NCBI GenBank assembly: GCA_945885775.1
Contig: CAMCZF010000004.1
Span: 1-34,658 of the forward strand
DNA length: 34,658 nt
Direction: 5' to 3'
Source: Rhodoferax sp. OV413
Lineage (GTDB): Bacteria > Pseudomonadota > Gammaproteobacteria > Burkholderiales > Burkholderiaceae_C
The notes under the pieces are model-generated. The model did not search any database and was not told the origin of the DNA. It was given only the letters and a program-made list of their open reading frames with translations. Positions 30,425-34,658 of the stretch are shown here, one piece after another (positions within the stretch are counted from its first letter, which is position 1; each line of letters opens with the position of its first letter). The position numbers and the translations under genes were made by a program.

Positions 30425-31309
30425 CTAGTTCTTGCTGCGAGTTAGCACCCGTGCCAAAACATTGAGCCCCAAGACTGTGACCGTGATGATGAAAACACCC
30501 GCCCAAGCCAGTTTTTGCCAGTTTTCGTAAGGACTCATGGCAAACTTAAATATGGTCACCGGCAAACTTGCCATCGGCTCCCCAAGGCTCGCCGTCCAAA
30601 ACTGGTTACTCAGCGCCGTGAACAACAATGGTGCGGTTTCGCCAGCAATTCTTGCGATCGCCAGTAACACGCCAGTCACAACCCCAGCTCTTGAAGCACG
30701 CAGCGTGATGCTAAGAATGACCTTCCACTTGGGTGCGCCAAGTGCATAAGCTGCCTCCCGCAGGCCAGACGGCACCAACTGGAGCATGTTCTCTGTCGTC
30801 CTGATCACGATGGGAATAACAATCAAAGCTAAAGCTATAACACCAGCTATGCCCGAAAAAGACTTGAACCGCACCACCACCACCGAATACACGAAAAGAC
30901 CAATCACAATAGAGGGTGCAGACAAAAGAATGTCATTGACAAAACGGGTCACCGACGCCAACCAGCCCCGCGTATCGAACTCGGCCAAATAAATTCCGGC
31001 CATGATACCAATCGGAGTCGCTACAAGCGCAGCCAGGCCGACCATCAGGAAAGACCCAAAAATGGCATTAGCGAGACCACCGACGTCGTTTGGCGGCGGT
31101 GTCATCTCGGTCATGGTCGTCCAGGTTATGCCGCTGACACCAAGCACGATGGTGTCGAACAAGATCCAAAAAAGCCAAAACAGACCAAATGACATTGCCA
31201 GCAGAGAAAGCGATAACGCCACCTGATTAACCAGTTTCCGACTGGCATAGTTGGAACGGCGAGTGGCTCGCAAATCCGCGTTTTTCAAAAGGTATTCACC
31301 GGTACTCAT
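30425..31309 (-). CDS. pstA: Phosphate ABC transporter permease PstA
   Basis: [48 protein letters not shown]; overlaps pstC by 4 bp. Confidence 0.97.
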   Translation of the reverse strand: MSTGEYLLKNADLRATRRSNYASRKLVNQVALSLSLLAMSFGLFWLFWILFDTIVLGVSGITWTTMTEMTPPPNDVGGLANAIFGSFLMVGLAALVATPIGIMAGIYLAEFDTRGWLASVTRFVNDILLSAPSIVIGLFVYSVVVVRFKSFSGIAGVIALALIVIPIVIRTTENMLQLVPSGLREAAYALGAPKWKVILSITLRASRAGVVTGVLLAIARIAGETAPLLFTALSNQFWTASLGEPMASLPVTIFKFAMSPYENWQKLAWAGVFIITVTVLGLNVLARVLTRSKN

Positions 31310-32343
31310 GTCTTCGAACCCTCATTTTTCTTGAGCTGCGCCAATAACAATTTGGACAGACTGAGGATCACAAAGGTGATAAAGAAAAGTACCAACCCTA
31401 GATACATCAACGCAGCTTGGTGCAAGCCTTGACCAGCTTCCGCAAACTCATTGGCCAGCGCGGAGGTAATGCTGTTGGCCGCCTGGAACAAGCTCAGCGA
31501 ATCCAATTGATTGAAATTACCAATGACAAAGGTCACGGCCATCGTCTCGCCAATAGCGCGACCCAAGCCCAGCATAATGCCGCCAATCACGCCCGCCTTC
31601 GTGTAGGGCAACACCACTTTCGAAACGACCTCCCATGTCGTGGCACCGAGGCCGTAGGCTGATTCTTTCAGTAGTGTCGGAGTCACCTCGAACACGTCCC
31701 GCATGACTGCCGCTATGAAGGGAATAATCATGATCGCCAGGATGATTCCGGCCGACAGAATACCAATCCCGACCGGCGGCCCGGACACCAGTGCGCCGAG
31801 GTAAGGGACTCCTCCAAACAGAGCCTGCAACGGCAGTTGCACGTAGGTGGCGAGTACCGGCCCAAACACCAACAATCCCCACATTCCATAAACGATGGAC
31901 GGGACTGCAGCCAAAAGCTCAACGGCGGTACCCAAGGGTCGTTTGAGCCAAGCGGGTGCAAGCTCTGTCAGAAAAACGGCTATGCCAAAGCTGATCGGGA
32001 CCGCGATGATCAGCGCAATCAGCGATGTCATCAAGGTCCCGTAGATCATCACCAAGCCACCGAAATCCTCTTTCACGGGGTCCCAATTGGTGCTGGTCAA
32101 GAAACCAAAACCATATTTGCTGATGGCAGGCCAAGCGCTAATGGTAAGCGACGCGAGGATAGCCAGCAATATGGCCAAGGTGAACACCGCTGCACCCTTG
32201 GCGAGCCAACCGAAGGCTCGGTCCGCTATTGGGCCCGAGATGGGTCTTTTTCGGGGTGGTGGATTGGTCATAGTACGGCCCGTCTCACCGGTTGCACGGT
32301 CAAGGGACATGTCGGAAACAGGCCGTGTAGATGACACAATCAC
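31306..32343 (-). CDS. pstC: Phosphate ABC transporter permease PstC (start uncertain)
   Basis: [58 protein letters not shown]; alternative internal ATGs at M12 and M25. Confidence 0.95.
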   Translation of the reverse strand: MIVSSTRPVSDMSLDRATGETGRTMTNPPPRKRPISGPIADRAFGWLAKGAAVFTLAILLAILASLTISAWPAISKYGFGFLTSTNWDPVKEDFGGLVMIYGTLMTSLIALIIAVPISFGIAVFLTELAPAWLKRPLGTAVELLAAVPSIVYGMWGLLVFGPVLATYVQLPLQALFGGVPYLGALVSGPPVGIGILSAGIILAIMIIPFIAAVMRDVFEVTPTLLKESAYGLGATTWEVVSKVVLPYTKAGVIGGIMLGLGRAIGETMAVTFVIGNFNQLDSLSLFQAANSITSALANEFAEAGQGLHQAALMYLGLVLFFITFVILSLSKLLLAQLKKNEGSKT

Positions 32344-32377
32344 ACCTCTGGGAAGGACGCCGCTGTTGCTGGTCTAA

Positions 32378-33421
32378 TTATTTGAACGCAATCGGCTTGC
32401 CCGATGCATCCTTGAGTTCACCCCAGGCTTTTTCGATGGCGGCAACAACCGGCTTAGGCATCGGCACGTAGTCCAGATCGTCTGCGGCTTTGTCACCATT
32501 TTTATAAGCCCAAGAGAAGAATTTGAGCGACTCGCTGCCATTCACTGGCTTGTCCTGCAGTTTATGCATCAAGATAAAGGTAGCACCAGAAATTGGCCAA
32601 GAATCTTTACCAGGCTGGTTGGTCAAGACCTGGTAAAAGGTCTTGGCCCAGTCTGCCCCGGCAGCAGCCGCTTTGAAGGCCGTGTCGTCAGGGGAAACAA
32701 ACGCTCCAGTTGAATTTTGCATCAAGGCGTAGGTCATCTTATTCTGCTTGACATAGGCATACTCCACATAGCCGATCGAGTTCGGCAGGCGGCCTACAAA
32801 AGCAGCCACACCCTCATTACCCTTGCCACCAGCACCTGTCGGCCAATTGACTGCTGTGCCCTCACCCACTTTGGTTTTCCACTCAGCATTCGCTTTGCTG
32901 AGGTAATTGGTGAAGAGAAATGTGGTTCCTGAACCATCGGCGCGGCGAACCGGCGCAATTGCAGCGTCAGGCAAGGCGAGAGTCGGGTTGAGCGCTTTGA
33001 TCGCCGCATCATCCCACTTCGTGATTTTGCCCAAGAAAATGTCACCAAGCACCTGTCCATTGAGCTTCATCTGGCCTGGATTGATGCCTTTGATGTTGAT
33101 CACCGGCACCACACCACCGATGACTGTAGGGAACTGAATTTGCCCTTTCTTGGCCAACTCGTCGTCGGTTAAGGGCATGTCTGACGCGCCAAAATCAACG
33201 GTCTTGGAATCAATTTGCTTGATGCCCGCACCTGAACCAACGGATTGGTAATTGACTTTTACACCGGTCGCCTTGTTGTAATCGGCTGCCCACTTGGAAT
33301 AGATCGGCGCAGGGAAGGAAGCTCCAGCACCGGTAATTTCTTGCGCCCACAAAGTATTGGCGGACAAGAGGGACAGCAGGCAGCCCGTGGCGACTACCGT
33401 GTTTTTGAATTTGAATGTCAT
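32378..33421 (-). CDS. pstS: Phosphate-binding protein PstS
   Basis: Signal peptide then QEITGAGASFPAPIYSKWAADYNKATGVKVNYQSVGSGAGIKQ; RADGSGTTFLFTNYLS. Confidence 0.98.
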   Translation of the reverse strand: MTFKFKNTVVATGCLLSLLSANTLWAQEITGAGASFPAPIYSKWAADYNKATGVKVNYQSVGSGAGIKQIDSKTVDFGASDMPLTDDELAKKGQIQFPTVIGGVVPVINIKGINPGQMKLNGQVLGDIFLGKITKWDDAAIKALNPTLALPDAAIAPVRRADGSGTTFLFTNYLSKANAEWKTKVGEGTAVNWPTGAGGKGNEGVAAFVGRLPNSIGYVEYAYVKQNKMTYALMQNSTGAFVSPDDTAFKAAAAGADWAKTFYQVLTNQPGKDSWPISGATFILMHKLQDKPVNGSESLKFFSWAYKNGDKAADDLDYVPMPKPVVAAIEKAWGELKDASGKPIAFK

Positions 33422-33471
33422 TGAAGTTCCTTTGGGGTTAAGTTGCGAAACTGGTTCTCCAGCTGTTAAGT

Positions 33472-33477
33472 ACTTTA
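33472..33477 (-). promoter_or_regulatory. Candidate -10 (TAAAGT) of the pstS promoter
   Basis: 10 nt downstream of the minus-strand Pho box. Confidence 0.5.
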
Positions 33478-33487
33478 AGCCCCCAAT

Positions 33488-33505
33488 GTGTCAATGTTGT
33501 GACAA
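33488..33505 (-). promoter_or_regulatory. Pho box (PhoB site) for pstS
   Basis: TTGTCAC AACA TTGACAC, 13/18 to CTGTCATAWAWCTGTCAY. Confidence 0.7.
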
Positions 33506-33551
33506 TTTTAAAACGCTTCAAGCCAGGATTCCATGCAAAGCATGAACAAGA

Positions 33552-33569
33552 CTGTCACGAAATCGTCAC
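33552..33569 (+). promoter_or_regulatory. Pho box (PhoB site) for ppk2
   Basis: CTGTCAC GAAA TCGTCAC, 14/18 to CTGTCATAWAWCTGTCAY. Confidence 0.72.
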
Positions 33570-33579
33570 CAATTTAAAC

Positions 33580-33585
33580 TATCGT
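33580..33585 (+). promoter_or_regulatory. Candidate -10 (TATCGT) of the ppk2 promoter
   Basis: 10 nt downstream of the plus-strand Pho box, mirroring the pstS arrangement. Confidence 0.4.
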
Positions 33586-33621
33586 CCGGCAACGTGTAAG
33601 CCTCGAGATCAGGACCATCCA

Positions 33622-34551
33622 TTGAACCCCGACGACAAAACTTTGGCAGACCGAATTGCGCATGACCTGCTGGACAGCTACGACGAGGAGTACGAACTTG
33701 AGCTTGAAGATCGATTTCTCGATACCGTATCAAACAAGGCGGGCCAGCTGACTTTGGCCGAGGTCCGGGACAACCGACGCCTCTACTTTCGTGAGCTGTT
33801 CCGGATGCAGGCAGAACTGGTCAAACTGCAGGACTGGGTCGTTAAAAGTGGCCAAAAAGTGGTTATCTTGTTCGAGGGTAGAGACGCGGCAGGTAAGGGC
33901 GGCGTCATCAAACGCATTACTCAGCGCCTTAACCCCCGTGTATGTCGCGTCGCTGCGTTGCCGGCGCCCAACGATCGCGAAAAAACTCAATGGTATTTTC
34001 AGCGGTATGTGTCGCACCTGCCCGCTGCCGGTGAACTGGTGCTTTTTGACCGTAGTTGGTACAACCGTGCTGGTGTCGAGCGAGTCATGGGGTTTTGCTC
34101 TGACGAGCAGTACGAAGAATTCTTTCGTTCAGTGACCGAATTCGAAAAAATGCTGGTTCGATCCGGTATTCAGCTGATCAAATACTGGTTTTCGATTTCT
34201 GACGACGAGCAGTATGCGCGCTTCCTTGGCCGCATTCATGACCCGCTCAAGCAATGGAAGCTCAGCCCCATGGACCTCGAGTCTCGGCGGCGTTGGGAAG
34301 ACTACACCAAGGCCAAAGAAGTGATGCTCGAGCGTACCCACATCGACCAGGCTCCCTGGTGGATCGTCCAGGCCGTGGACAAGAAAAAAGCGCGTCTGAA
34401 CTGCATTCATCACCTACTGGGGCAGATTCCATACGGCGAAATTGAACACCCAGCCATCGTCTTGCCAACGCGGGAGCGGCACGAGGACTACGTGCGCCAT
34501 CCCGTCCCAGAGATGCTATGGATGCCTCCCTGCCCACGGGCAAGGAATTGA
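33622..34551 (+). CDS. ppk2: Polyphosphate kinase 2 family protein
   Basis: VVILFEGRDAAGKGGVIKRITQRLNPRVCRVAALPAPNDREKTQWYFQRYVSHLPAAGELVLFDRSWYNRAGVERVMGF; TTG start at 33622 with AGGA upstream; the ATG at 33499 lies inside the pstS Pho box. Confidence 0.93.
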   Translation: MNPDDKTLADRIAHDLLDSYDEEYELELEDRFLDTVSNKAGQLTLAEVRDNRRLYFRELFRMQAELVKLQDWVVKSGQKVVILFEGRDAAGKGGVIKRITQRLNPRVCRVAALPAPNDREKTQWYFQRYVSHLPAAGELVLFDRSWYNRAGVERVMGFCSDEQYEEFFRSVTEFEKMLVRSGIQLIKYWFSISDDEQYARFLGRIHDPLKQWKLSPMDLESRRRWEDYTKAKEVMLERTHIDQAPWWIVQAVDKKKARLNCIHHLLGQIPYGEIEHPAIVLPTRERHEDYVRHPVPEMLWMPPCPRARN

Positions 34552-34658
34552 GACCGCTGAACGCCAAGAGCATGAACAGCCGTCTATCAGGAAGAGAGAC
34601 TTCGAGCAATCGAGGTGGATCCTCTGATGGATACGGCATCAAAGTGCCCAGGGTGTGA

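Noticed and set aside
1-34658. CRISPR arrays, tRNA genes, transposons, prophage or defence islands
   Set aside because: No regularly spaced repeats, transposase/integrase genes or tRNA-like cloverleafs noticed by eye; conserved core genes fill the window.

Overview
The window looks like a chromosomal segment of a betaproteobacterium, probably Comamonadaceae-like judging by gene content and order (inference). Almost all of it is explained by housekeeping genes. In order: 3' end of moaA, mobA, moeA; an RND efflux permease and its periplasmic adaptor (minus strand); rnhA and a SAM methyltransferase (minus); a MltD-like LysM lytic transglycosylase (plus); a PAS-GGDEF-EAL protein, a MAPEG protein, recR, ybaB and dnaX (minus); a small SRP RNA (ffs, plus); a BaiN/HI0933-type flavoprotein; an AddAB-like helicase/nuclease pair (minus); trxA, rho, rpmE2 and a large membrane protein (plus); then a complete pstSCAB-phoU-phoB-phoR cluster (minus) with a divergent ppk2 (plus). 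I saw no CRISPR array, transposon, prophage or obvious defence island. The signals most worth following are regulatory. (1) dnaX carries an A9 run, and both alternative frames hit stops within a few codons, just after the predicted ATPase/collar region. This suggests a tau/gamma-type slippage switch. (2) The pstS-ppk2 intergenic region carries two Pho boxes pointing outward, each 10 nt from a -10-like element. This predicts PhoB control of a polyphosphate kinase and moves the ppk2 start to a TTG at 33622. (3) The rho leader has a C-rich, G-poor, rut-like tract directly upstream of the start codon. (4) There is a two-stem hairpin in the 5' leader of rpmE2. (5) The RND adaptor has an insertion of about 90 aa, rich in Ala and Pro. 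All calls come from reading the sequence and the ORF track; no searches were run.
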